DNA from: ZC4RG20 sp963702105
GTDB taxonomy: Bacteria > Pseudomonadota > Gammaproteobacteria > Steroidobacterales > Rariloculaceae
NCBI GenBank assembly: GCA_963702105.1
Contig: OY969712.1
Location: 1,674,001-1,738,000 of the forward strand
DNA length: 64,000 nt
Direction of reading: 5' to 3'
The notes under the pieces are model-generated. The model was not told where the DNA came from. It did not search any database and saw only the letters and a program-made list of their open reading frames with translations. Positions 7,446-15,259 of this stretch are shown in pieces. The stretch's first letter is position 1, and every line of letters begins with the position of its first letter. The translations under genes were made by a program, and so were the position numbers.

Positions 7446-8129
7446 ATGCGACACCGGGAAAGACATCGATCGGGACGCACGGGCTGGCTGCGGGCCGCCG
7501 TGCTGGGCGCCAACGACGGCATCGTCTCCACGGCCAGCCTCATCATCGGCGTCGCCGTCGCCGACTCCAGCCACGGGGCGGTTCTCGCCGCGGGCACCGC
7601 CGCGCTCGTCGCGGGCGCCATGTCCATGGCGGCGGGCGAGTATGTCTCCGTGAGCTCGCAGGCCGACGCCGAGGTCGCGGACCTCGCCCGGGAGCGCCGC
7701 GAGCTGGCCCACGAGCCCGAAGCGGAGCTTCGCGAGCTCGCGCAGATCTATCGCGCCCGGGGCCTCGAGCGGACCCTGGCGCGGCAGGTCGCCGAGCAGC
7801 TCATGGCGCACGACGCGCTCGGCGCACACGCGCGCGACGAGCTCGGGCTGACCGAGCTGCGCGCGGCCCGGCCGCTGCAGGCGGCAGGGGCCTCGGCGGC
7901 TGCGTTCGCCGCGGGCGCCGGGCTGCCGCTGCTGACCACCTTCCTTGCGCCCTTGGAGAACCTGGCTTGGATCGTAGGCGGGGGCTCGCTGCTGTGCCTC
8001 GCGGGGCTCGGGGCGCTCGCCGCCCGGGCCGGCGGCGCACGCGTGCTCGTCGGGGCCGTGCGCGTGACGTTGTGGGGTGCCCTGGCCATGGCGATCACGG
8101 CCGGCGTCGGGACGTTGTTCGGGGCCTAG
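7446..8129 (+). CDS. VIT1/CCC1-family membrane transporter
   Basis: A 227-residue membrane protein of the vacuolar iron/manganese transporter family, thought to move Fe2+ or Mn2+ out of the cytoplasm. N-terminal motif LRAAVLGANDGIVSTASLIIG (split here across residues 12-32) is diagnostic of the first helix, followed by the second-helix motif GAMSMAAGEYVSVSSQ. A soluble helical stretch at about 75-135 (ELREL...HAR) corresponds to the family's metal-binding insertion, and three C-terminal helices complete the fold. Start ATG 7446 is the only one that begins just before the first helix. Convergent with glucan phosphorylase across a REP pair. Confidence 0.9.
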   Translation: MRHRERHRSGRTGWLRAAVLGANDGIVSTASLIIGVAVADSSHGAVLAAGTAALVAGAMSMAAGEYVSVSSQADAEVADLARERRELAHEPEAELRELAQIYRARGLERTLARQVAEQLMAHDALGAHARDELGLTELRAARPLQAAGASAAAFAAGAGLPLLTTFLAPLENLAWIVGGGSLLCLAGLGALAARAGGARVLVGAVRVTLWGALAMAITAGVGTLFGA

Positions 8130-8131
8130 CC

Positions 8132-8228
8132 CGAAAAAAGGGGTCAGAGCCCTTTTTTCGCCTTCGGAGGTCCGTCGTTGACCGTGACGGCGTCGAGCGG
8201 CGAAAAAGGGCTCTGACCCCTTTTTTCG
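8132..8228. repeat. REPIN: two inverted REP hairpins around a 40 bp spacer
   Basis: Left unit 8132-8160 and right unit 8201-8228 are inverted copies differing by one T. The left unit is a perfect 11 bp stem (CGAAAAAAGGG with its complement) around the loop GTCAGAG. They lie exactly between the stops of two convergent genes (8129 and 8230), so they probably also end transcription from both sides. Confidence 0.9.
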
Positions 8229-8229
8229 C

Positions 8230-10773
8230 CTAGCGGTACCAGGCAATGTAACCGGCCTCGAGCGGCACGGCGGCGAGCGCGTGCGCCGGGATGATTCGCG
8301 GCGTGTAGTCCGAGGCCGGGCGCTTCGCCGGGACGAGCCCGAAGTAGGTGTAACTGTTGTGCGCGCCGCGCAGCTCGCCGTCGCGCTCGAGCGGATGCCG
8401 CTCGGGGCCCGCGTCATCGAGCGCGTCGGCGTAGACCTCGACCGCGACGTCGCCCGGATCGAGCTCGTGCAGGTAGACCTGCACCTCGAACCGATGGTCG
8501 GCGCCCGCCGGCGCGACGCTGAGGCCGCCGAAGCGCACGCTCGCCCAGTTCGCCTCGAGACGGCCCCGCCAAGCTTCGAGCGCCGCGGCCGCGGCTGCGT
8601 CGCGCCGTACAGACGCGGCCGCGAGCGGCACGTAGTACTGCTCGACGTACTCGCGCAGCATGCGATTCGTCGAGAAGCGGGGGGTCAGGGCCGCCATGCT
8701 CTCGCGCATGCGCGCGATCCACTCCACCGGCAGCCCGCTTGCCTCTCGCCGGTAGAAGCAGGGGACGACCTCCGCCTCGAGAACGCCGTAGAGCGCGCGG
8801 GCTTCGGCTGCGTCCCAGCCGGCAGCGTCCGCAGCGTGCTCGCGGCCGTCGCCGAGCGCCCAGCCGACCTCGGCGGCGTAGGCCTCGGCCCACCAGCCGT
8901 CGAGCTCTGAGAAGTTGAGCCCGCCGTTCACGAGCACCTTCATGCCGCTCGTGCCGCTGGCCTCCCAGGGCCGGCGCGGCGTGTTGAGCCAGACGTCCAC
9001 GCCGCGCGTGAGCGCGGCGGCCACGCTGAGATCGTAGTCCTCGACGAAGACGGCGCGCCCGCGCACCTCGGGCCTCCGCAGGAAGTCCTGCCACTCGCGG
9101 ATGAGCCGCCGCCCCGCCTTGTCCTGGGGATGCGCCTTGCCGGCGATCACGAGCTGCACGGGCCGGTCGCGGGCGTTGAGCAGGCGCACGAGCCGGTCAG
9201 GATCCGCGAGCAGCAGGTTGGTGCGCTTGTACTCCGCGAAGCGGCGGGCGAAGCCGATGGTGAGGACGTTGGGATCGAGGAGGCGGCCGATGCTCGCGGC
9301 TTCCTCGGGGCCGGCGCCGCGGCGCCGGCCCTGGCGGGCAAGGCGGCCGCCGAGGGCCGCGACGAGGGCCCGCCGGGAGTCGCAACGAAAGCGCCAAAGC
9401 GTCTCGTCGTCGACGCCGCGCAGAGCGGTGCCGAGGTTCTCGAGCGTGCCTCGCCAGCGCTCCGGCCCGCAGGCGCCCGTCCAAAGCGTGTCGGCCGCGG
9501 CCGAGTCCCAGGTCGGCACGTGGACGCCGTTCGTCACGTGGCCGACGGGCACCTCGGGCTCGGGCCAGCGCGGAAACAGCGGCGCGAAGATGCGCCGGCT
9601 GACCTCGCCGTGCAGGCGGCTCACGCCGTTCACGGCCCCCGAGCCGCGCACGGCCAGATAGGCCATGTTGAAAGGCTCTTCGGCGTCGCCGGCGCCGGCG
9701 CCGGCGACGGCGCGGCGCGGCTCGCCCCGCCCGAGCGCGAGGAGCGCCTCGACGTCGAGGCCGAGCTCCTCGGCATAGCCGCGGAAATACTGCGCGAAGA
9801 GCTCGGGCGCGAAGCGATCGAAGCCCGCCTCGACGGGCGTGTGGGTCGTGAACAGAGTGCCGGCCCGCGTCGCGCGCAGCGCTTCGGCAAAGCTGCAGCC
9901 CGCCGCCTTCATACGCGCTCGGGCGCGCTCGAGCACTGCGAATGCGGCGTGGCCTTCGTTGAGATGGCAGACGCAGCATTCGATGCCGAGCATCGGCAGC
10001 AATCTCCAGCCGCCGATCCCGAGCGCGATCTCCTGCTGGAGGCGCAGTTCGCTGCCGCCGCCGTAGAGCTCGCTCGTGATGCCTCGGTCGCCGGGGTCGT
10101 TGAGCAGGTCGTTGCTGTCGAGCAAATACAAAGACCGTCGGCCTACCTGTGCTTCCCAGGCCCGCAGCCATACCCGGCGGCCCGGCAGCTCGAGCGCGAC
10201 GTGCACCCACTCACCGTCCGCATCGCGCAACGGCACGACCGGCAGCTGCGTCGGATCGCTGTAGGGATAGAACTCGAGCTGCTCGCCGTTCGCGTCGAGG
10301 GCCTGGCGGAAGTAGCCCTCCTGGTACAGCAGGCCGATGCCGATCACGGGCACGCCGAGATCGCAAGCCGTCTTCAGGTAATCGCCGGCCAGCACGCCGA
10401 GGCCGCCCGAGTAGATCGGCAGCGCCTCGCTGACGCCGAACTCCATGCTGAAATAGGCGACGGGACCGCCCAGCCCAGTGGTGCGCGCGTCGCCGAACCA
10501 GGTCTCGCCCGAGTAGTGCCGGTCGCGCGCCTCGATTTCCGCCTCGAGCCGTGCGCGGAAGGGCGCGTCCGCCGCGAGCGCATCGAGCCGTTCCTCGCTG
10601 ATGCTGTCGAGGATGAGCCAGGGGTTTTGCGTGGCGTCCCAGAGCTCGGGATCCGCCGCGCGCCACAGCTCGTCCGCGCCGTGGTGCCAGCTCCACCGCA
10701 GGTCGAGCGCGAGCACCGCGAGGCCCTGCAGCGCCTCTGGCAACGGGCGGGGGAGGTAGTGGCTGGCTTGCAT
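8230..10773 (-). CDS. glgP: Alpha-glucan (glycogen) phosphorylase
   Basis: Releases glucose 1-phosphate from glycogen or maltodextrin using phosphate and pyridoxal phosphate. 847 residues, the length of the non-allosteric bacterial/archaeal type (TIGR02094-like). N-terminal motif LDLRWSWHHGADELW, nucleotide/substrate region YFSMEFGVSEALPIYSGGLG, and the PLP lysine Lys612 in GTSGMK. No signal peptide; cytoplasmic. It is the last gene of the trkH-trkA-small protein unit, 15 bp after the 54-residue gene. Its product can enter glycolysis through the phosphoglucomutase at 20784. The assignment is firm. Confidence 0.95.
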   Translation of the reverse strand: MQASHYLPRPLPEALQGLAVLALDLRWSWHHGADELWRAADPELWDATQNPWLILDSISEERLDALAADAPFRARLEAEIEARDRHYSGETWFGDARTTGLGGPVAYFSMEFGVSEALPIYSGGLGVLAGDYLKTACDLGVPVIGIGLLYQEGYFRQALDANGEQLEFYPYSDPTQLPVVPLRDADGEWVHVALELPGRRVWLRAWEAQVGRRSLYLLDSNDLLNDPGDRGITSELYGGGSELRLQQEIALGIGGWRLLPMLGIECCVCHLNEGHAAFAVLERARARMKAAGCSFAEALRATRAGTLFTTHTPVEAGFDRFAPELFAQYFRGYAEELGLDVEALLALGRGEPRRAVAGAGAGDAEEPFNMAYLAVRGSGAVNGVSRLHGEVSRRIFAPLFPRWPEPEVPVGHVTNGVHVPTWDSAAADTLWTGACGPERWRGTLENLGTALRGVDDETLWRFRCDSRRALVAALGGRLARQGRRRGAGPEEAASIGRLLDPNVLTIGFARRFAEYKRTNLLLADPDRLVRLLNARDRPVQLVIAGKAHPQDKAGRRLIREWQDFLRRPEVRGRAVFVEDYDLSVAAALTRGVDVWLNTPRRPWEASGTSGMKVLVNGGLNFSELDGWWAEAYAAEVGWALGDGREHAADAAGWDAAEARALYGVLEAEVVPCFYRREASGLPVEWIARMRESMAALTPRFSTNRMLREYVEQYYVPLAAASVRRDAAAAAALEAWRGRLEANWASVRFGGLSVAPAGADHRFEVQVYLHELDPGDVAVEVYADALDDAGPERHPLERDGELRGAHNSYTYFGLVPAKRPASDYTPRIIPAHALAAVPLEAGYIAWYR

Positions 10774-10788
10774 GGGCGCTCCCGGATT

Positions 10789-10953
10789 TCAGTGGGCCTG
10801 CCAGCGCTCTGCCGCGCGCAGCCGCCGCATGAGATAGACGCGCGCGGCCGTGAAGCCGACGAGCCCGCCGCCGAGGGCGAGGCCGGCGGCCGCCGCCGCG
10901 GCGGCGGCGTGCCGGGCTTCGGGCAACAGCTGAACGGCGGCCGCGAGGCTCAT
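10789..10953 (-). CDS. 54-residue single-span membrane protein coupled to trkA
   Basis: A small gene: its ATG overlaps the trkA stop as ATGA, preceded by GGGAGAAGG, so it is almost certainly translated by coupling. The product has one membrane helix (about residues 15-41, Ala/Gly-rich, ending in FTAARVYLM) and a short basic tail (RRLRAAERW). I do not recognise the family. Its place between TrkA and glucan phosphorylase suggests either a small accessory subunit of the K+ transporter or an independent stress peptide; both are guesses. Confidence 0.65.
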   Translation of the reverse strand: MSLAAAVQLLPEARHAAAAAAAAGLALGGGLVGFTAARVYLMRRLRAAERWQAH

Positions 10954-11597
10954 GCCTTCTCCCGCCGCTCGTGCAGCTCGCCCAGCATGTCGCGGCGCGC
11001 GATGAGGAGCACTTCGTCGCCCGCCTTGAGCGGCGTCTCGTCACCGAGCGGCTGCAGGCGGCCGCCTCGGTAGGTGCAGATCACGCGTGCGCCCGCAGGC
11101 AGCTCGAGGGCCGCCGTCGGTCCCTCGTCCTCGGGCCGCGCGACGAACGAGAAGACCGCGGCCTCGTCCTTGATCATGGCGGAGAGCTCGAGAGGATCGC
11201 GCCCTTCGACCATGTTCATGAGGAAGCGGCCGATCGTCCGCGAAGGAATGATCGTGTCGGTGAGCCCGAGCTCGACGCAGATATGCTCGAAGTCCGGATC
11301 GTCGATACGCGTGATGACCCGCCTGAAGCCGAGCGAGCGGCCGACGAGGCTGCCGATGATGTTCGCCTGGTCGCTGCCCGTCAGGCAGAACAGGAAGTCG
11401 GTCCCTGCCGGGTCGGCCTCCTTGAGCACGAGCGGACGCGTGCCGTCCCCGTGGATGCGGCCGCAGTCGAGGTCGTCGCCGAGGGTCCTGAGCCGCGCTT
11501 CGTCGCTGTCGACCACGACGACCTCGTGACCGCGGCCGGCGACCATGCGGGCCGCGGCGACCGTCAGCGCCGATGCGCCCACGAACACGACTCTCAT
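10950..11597 (-). CDS. trkA: TrkA-like K+ transport regulatory (RCK) protein
   Basis: Cytoplasmic NAD(H)/ATP-binding subunit that gates the TrkH K+ channel. 215 residues with one RCK unit: TrkA_N Rossmann fold (MRVVFVGASALTVAAARMV, then VVVVDSD at about 27) and TrkA_C domain from about residue 135. E. coli TrkA has two tandem units (458 residues), so this is the single-unit KtrA-like size. The usual GxGxxG reads GASALT. Starts directly after the trkH stop with no spacer, and its stop overlaps the start of the 54-residue membrane protein. Confidence 0.88.
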   Translation of the reverse strand: MRVVFVGASALTVAAARMVAGRGHEVVVVDSDEARLRTLGDDLDCGRIHGDGTRPLVLKEADPAGTDFLFCLTGSDQANIIGSLVGRSLGFRRVITRIDDPDFEHICVELGLTDTIIPSRTIGRFLMNMVEGRDPLELSAMIKDEAAVFSFVARPEDEGPTAALELPAGARVICTYRGGRLQPLGDETPLKAGDEVLLIARRDMLGELHERREKA

Positions 11598-13052
11598 CTA
11601 AGTTTCCAACCTCCGCCCCCACCACAGCCCCGGCTGCACGAGTACGAGCAGCGCGAGAATCTCGACTCTTCCCGCGAGCATGTCGAACGCGAGCACGAGC
11701 TTGAGCGGCACGCCGAGACCGGACTGCGTGACCCCGGTCGAAAGGCCGACGGTCCCCACCGCCGACGTCACCTCGAACAGGCTGTCGAGCGGCGCGTAGC
11801 CTCCCGCAAGGAACGCGAGCCAGGACAGCAGCACAATGCCGAGAAAGAGCAAAACATAGAACAGCGCGCCGAGCAATTCGGAATCCTCGTATCGCCGTCC
11901 GCGGAGCCGGAATTCCGCGAGGGCGTGCTCCGGCACGCGCAGCCGGCGCAGTGCGAGCTGCCCGAAGCGCAACAACAGCAGCACACGGAATATTTTCACG
12001 CCGCCTGCGGTCGAGCCCACGGTGCCGCCGATCGTCATCGAAACGATGAGCACGAGCTTGGCGAACGAGGAGAGTGCCCCGAGGTCTACCGTGGCGTACC
12101 CGGTCGTCGTCTGCGCGAACACCGCGAGCAGCGCGCCGTCGCGCACGGCGTGCCCGACGGCACCCCCGCGGTACAGGCTCGCCGTCAACAGCGCCCAGAC
12201 GAGGACGAGCATGCCCAAGAGCCCGAGCAGCTCCTCGTCGAAGAAGAAGCGGCGAAAGCGTCGGGCGCGAAGCGCCGAGTAAAGCGGCAGCGAGACCGCG
12301 CCGCACAGGCTCACGAACGCCGTCGCGAACCAGACCGGCGGCGCACCGAGGCCCCTGAGCCCCGCGTCGAGGCTCGAGAAGCCGCCCGTCGAAATTGCAC
12401 TGAGCGCGTGCATGACGCCGGCCGCGGGCGCGGCCCCGAAGGCGATCAAGAGCACGATCCCGAAACCCGTCAGCGCCGCGTAAGTCAGCGCGACCCGGCG
12501 CGCGTAGTTGCGCGCGGTGGTGTCGAGGCTCTCGCTTGGGTCCGTTCCGAGCAGCCGGCGCGCCATGGCGGGGTGCTGGCTCAATAGGGCTACGGCGAAG
12601 ACGACGATGCCGAGGCCGCCGAACCACTGCCCCCAGGCCCGCAGGAACAGCAGCGAGAGAGGCAGGTTCTCGACGGCGCGCAGGGTGGTCAGACCCGTCG
12701 TCGTGACGGCCGAAACCGCCTCGAACAGCGCGTCCACGGTGCCGAGACCGCCGACGCGAAACGGCACGAACAGCAGCAGCGCCGCGCCGAGAAATGCGAG
12801 GGCGGCCACGGCCAGCGCCTCGCCGGCCAGCGTGCGCTCGGGCGGGGCGAACCGCTGCAGCGGGTAGCAGACGAGTCCGAGCACGGCGGCGAGGCCGAGC
12901 TCGACGGCCGCGATCTCGTAGTCGGCGACGCCGAGCGCGACGGCGGCCGGGGCGAGCTGCAGCGCCGCGAGCACGATGCCCGCCTGGCCCAGATATTTGA
13001 GCAGGACGCGCGGCCGCGCCGCGTACGAGACGCTCGCGAGCGGGGCTACCAA
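11598..13052 (-). CDS. trkH: TrkH-family potassium uptake channel subunit
   Basis: Membrane channel for K+ uptake gated by the adjacent TrkA. 484 residues, typical for TrkH, with repeated helix-pore loop-helix units; filter-like segments include TTTGLTTL, STGGFSS, TTTGYAT and VGTVGLSTG. Start is uncertain: the frame opens with TTG at 13052, with AAGG about 12 bases upstream and no good ATG or GTG before the first membrane helix (about residue 19). It heads a four-gene minus-strand unit ending with glucan phosphorylase. Confidence 0.9.
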   Translation of the reverse strand: MVAPLASVSYAARPRVLLKYLGQAGIVLAALQLAPAAVALGVADYEIAAVELGLAAVLGLVCYPLQRFAPPERTLAGEALAVAALAFLGAALLLFVPFRVGGLGTVDALFEAVSAVTTTGLTTLRAVENLPLSLLFLRAWGQWFGGLGIVVFAVALLSQHPAMARRLLGTDPSESLDTTARNYARRVALTYAALTGFGIVLLIAFGAAPAAGVMHALSAISTGGFSSLDAGLRGLGAPPVWFATAFVSLCGAVSLPLYSALRARRFRRFFFDEELLGLLGMLVLVWALLTASLYRGGAVGHAVRDGALLAVFAQTTTGYATVDLGALSSFAKLVLIVSMTIGGTVGSTAGGVKIFRVLLLLRFGQLALRRLRVPEHALAEFRLRGRRYEDSELLGALFYVLLFLGIVLLSWLAFLAGGYAPLDSLFEVTSAVGTVGLSTGVTQSGLGVPLKLVLAFDMLAGRVEILALLVLVQPGLWWGRRLET

Positions 13053-13359
13053 GCCCGTTGCGCCTTGCCGCCGTGCCGGCCGTCGGCGCCGGGCCTCGAA
13101 GGGCGGCCGACGCGGCGCAAGGCGGGCGCGCCGAGCGGTCTTTGGGCGGCGCGGGAGTCGGGCGGCCCCAGTGCCCGCCCGGGGCTTCGCGAGTCCGGCG
13201 GTTCCGGGGTCGTCCCGGACCTTCGCGGGTCGGACGGTTTCGGATGATACGAATTCATAAAGCGTCAGCGGCGGCGAAGAATGTTACCTTTTGAACCGAG
13301 ACCTGCGCCATGGCCGGGCGTCGCCGCGGCCGAACGGGGCATTCAAGCGAGACGACAGA
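13053..13359. other. 307 bp gap between trkH and ftsH
   Basis: Divergent promoters of trkH and ftsH must lie here. The sequence is GC-rich with imperfect short repeats of a GTCCGG/GGTCGGAC kind around 13190-13250. Reading frames in it lack ribosome sites, and I see no gene. The AT-richer stretch near 13245-13290 is the likeliest ftsH promoter; no clear -35/-10 pair was found. Confidence 0.4.
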
Positions 13360-15255
13360 ATGAAGCCACCCGATTTCGGCTTGAAGCCGGACAAGCCGAA
13401 GATCGAGATCAAGAAGCCCGAGAACGACAAGTTTTGGCAGAAGCCGAGCTTTGCGCTCTGGCTCTTCGTATTGTTCGTCGTCGGCTCCATCTACCTCTCC
13501 CAGTACCTGTCCGGTCCCGAGCGAGAGGAAATCCCATACAGCCAGTTCCTCGAATATGTAGACAAGGGCCAGGTGGCGACAGCCGTCGTCGGCGAAAAGC
13601 GCATCACGGGCACGTTGACGCAGACCGATTCCGCGACGCAGCAGCCGCGCCGGTTCTACACGGTGCCGCTGCTGAACGACGAGCTCGCGCAACGGCTCGC
13701 GCAGCACGGCGTCAAGTACTCGGTGGAGCCGGGCAGCAGCGGCGTCGTCGCGTTCGTGCTGAGCTGGATACTGCCCTTCGCGCTTTTGTTCCTGCTCTGG
13801 AGCTGGATGGGGCGCCGCATGGCGGGCGGCAGCGCGTTTCTCAACATCGGCAACCGCGTGCACATCCACCCGGAGGGCGGTATCAAAGTCACGTTCGAGG
13901 ACGTTGCGGGGGCCGAGGAGGCCAAGCAGGAGCTCAAGGAGAGCATCGAGTTCCTCAAAGATCCGAGCCGCATCCAGCGCCTCGGCGGACGCATGCCGAA
14001 GGGCATGCTGCTGGTCGGCGCGCCGGGCACGGGCAAGACGCTGCTCGCGCGGGCCGTGGCCGGGGAGGCCGGCGTGCCGTTCTTCAACATCAGCGGCTCG
14101 GAGTTCATCGAGATGTTCGTCGGCGTCGGCGCCGCGCGCGTCCGGGACCTGTTCCTGCAGGCGCGCCAAAAGGCGCCGTGCATCGTCTTCATCGACGAGC
14201 TCGACGCGATCGGGCGAGCCCGCGGCATCGGACCCGTGATGGGCGGCCACGACGAGCGCGAGCAGACGCTGAATCAGCTGCTCACGGAGATGGACGGCTT
14301 CGATCCTTCGGTCGGCGTCGTCGTCATGGCGGCGACGAACCGGCCCGAGATCCTCGACAAGGCCCTGCTCCGGGCGGGCCGCTTCGACCGCCAGATCGTC
14401 GTGGACAAGCCGGATCTCGAGGCGCGCGAGGCAATCCTTCGCGTGCATACGCGCAGCATCACGCTCGCGGCCGACGTGGACCTCAAGGTCGTCGCGCAGC
14501 GCACGCCGGGTTTCGTGGGGGCCGACCTCGCCAACATCGCGAACGAGGCGGCGATTCTGGCGGTTCGCGGCAACGAAGACGCCGTGACCATGAAGGATTT
14601 CGAGGCGGCCATCGACCGCGTCGTCGCGGGGCCGGAAAAAAGGCACCGCGTGCTCGATTCGGCCGAGAAGCGGCGCGTGGCCTATCACGAGTCGGGGCAC
14701 AGCCTCGTCGCGAAGACGGTGCCCACGGCCGAGCCCGTGCACAAGATCTCGATCATTCCGCGCGGCGTCGCGGCGCTGGGCTTCACGCTGCAGCTTCCCG
14801 TCAAGGAGAAGTTTCTCTCGACGAAGGAGGAGCTCAAGGATCAGCTCGCCGTGCTGCTCGGCGGTCGCGTGGCCGAAGAGCTCGTGTTCGGCGACATCTC
14901 GAGCGGCGCGCAGAACGATCTCGAGCGCGCCTCGGAGATCGCGCGCGACATGGTCACTCAGCTCGGCATGAGCGAGAAGCTCGGCCCTTTGACTTTCGGC
15001 AAGCGGCAACAGCTCAGCTACCTCGGCGTCGAGAGCGCCGAGGAGAAAAACTACAGCGAGGAGACGGCGCGCGTCATCGACACCGAGGTCCGCGCGCTCG
15101 TCGAAGAGGCGCACGCGCGGGCCAGGACGATCCTCGCCGGCAAGCGCCACGTCCTCGATTTACTTGCGGCGCTGCTCGAGGAGAAGGAGGTCGTCGACGC
15201 CGCGGAGCTCGACCGCCTCCTCGCGGCGGCGCCGCAGCGCGCGGCGGCGGGGTGA
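13360..15255 (+). CDS. ftsH: ATP-dependent zinc metalloprotease FtsH
   Basis: Membrane-anchored AAA+ protease that degrades damaged or regulatory membrane and cytosolic proteins. With ATG 13360 it is 631 residues. Two N-terminal helices (about 28-46 and 129-150) flank a periplasmic domain; Walker A GAPGTGKT is at 220-227, Walker B is IVFIDELDAIG, the second region of homology is ATNRPEILD, and the zinc site HESGH is at 443-447. An in-frame upstream start at 13291 would add 23 residues with no known role. It is followed after 4 bp by a P-type ATPase, so this may be a second, specialised FtsH devoted to the pumps rather than the housekeeping copy (inference). Confidence 0.94.
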   Translation: MKPPDFGLKPDKPKIEIKKPENDKFWQKPSFALWLFVLFVVGSIYLSQYLSGPEREEIPYSQFLEYVDKGQVATAVVGEKRITGTLTQTDSATQQPRRFYTVPLLNDELAQRLAQHGVKYSVEPGSSGVVAFVLSWILPFALLFLLWSWMGRRMAGGSAFLNIGNRVHIHPEGGIKVTFEDVAGAEEAKQELKESIEFLKDPSRIQRLGGRMPKGMLLVGAPGTGKTLLARAVAGEAGVPFFNISGSEFIEMFVGVGAARVRDLFLQARQKAPCIVFIDELDAIGRARGIGPVMGGHDEREQTLNQLLTEMDGFDPSVGVVVMAATNRPEILDKALLRAGRFDRQIVVDKPDLEAREAILRVHTRSITLAADVDLKVVAQRTPGFVGADLANIANEAAILAVRGNEDAVTMKDFEAAIDRVVAGPEKRHRVLDSAEKRRVAYHESGHSLVAKTVPTAEPVHKISIIPRGVAALGFTLQLPVKEKFLSTKEELKDQLAVLLGGRVAEELVFGDISSGAQNDLERASEIARDMVTQLGMSEKLGPLTFGKRQQLSYLGVESAEEKNYSEETARVIDTEVRALVEEAHARARTILAGKRHVLDLLAALLEEKEVVDAAELDRLLAAAPQRAAAG

Positions 15256-15259
15256 CCGC

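Noticed and set aside
13255..15150. Long minus-strand frame opposite ftsH
   Set aside because: FtsH is certain on the plus strand; the antisense frame has no recognisable motif.
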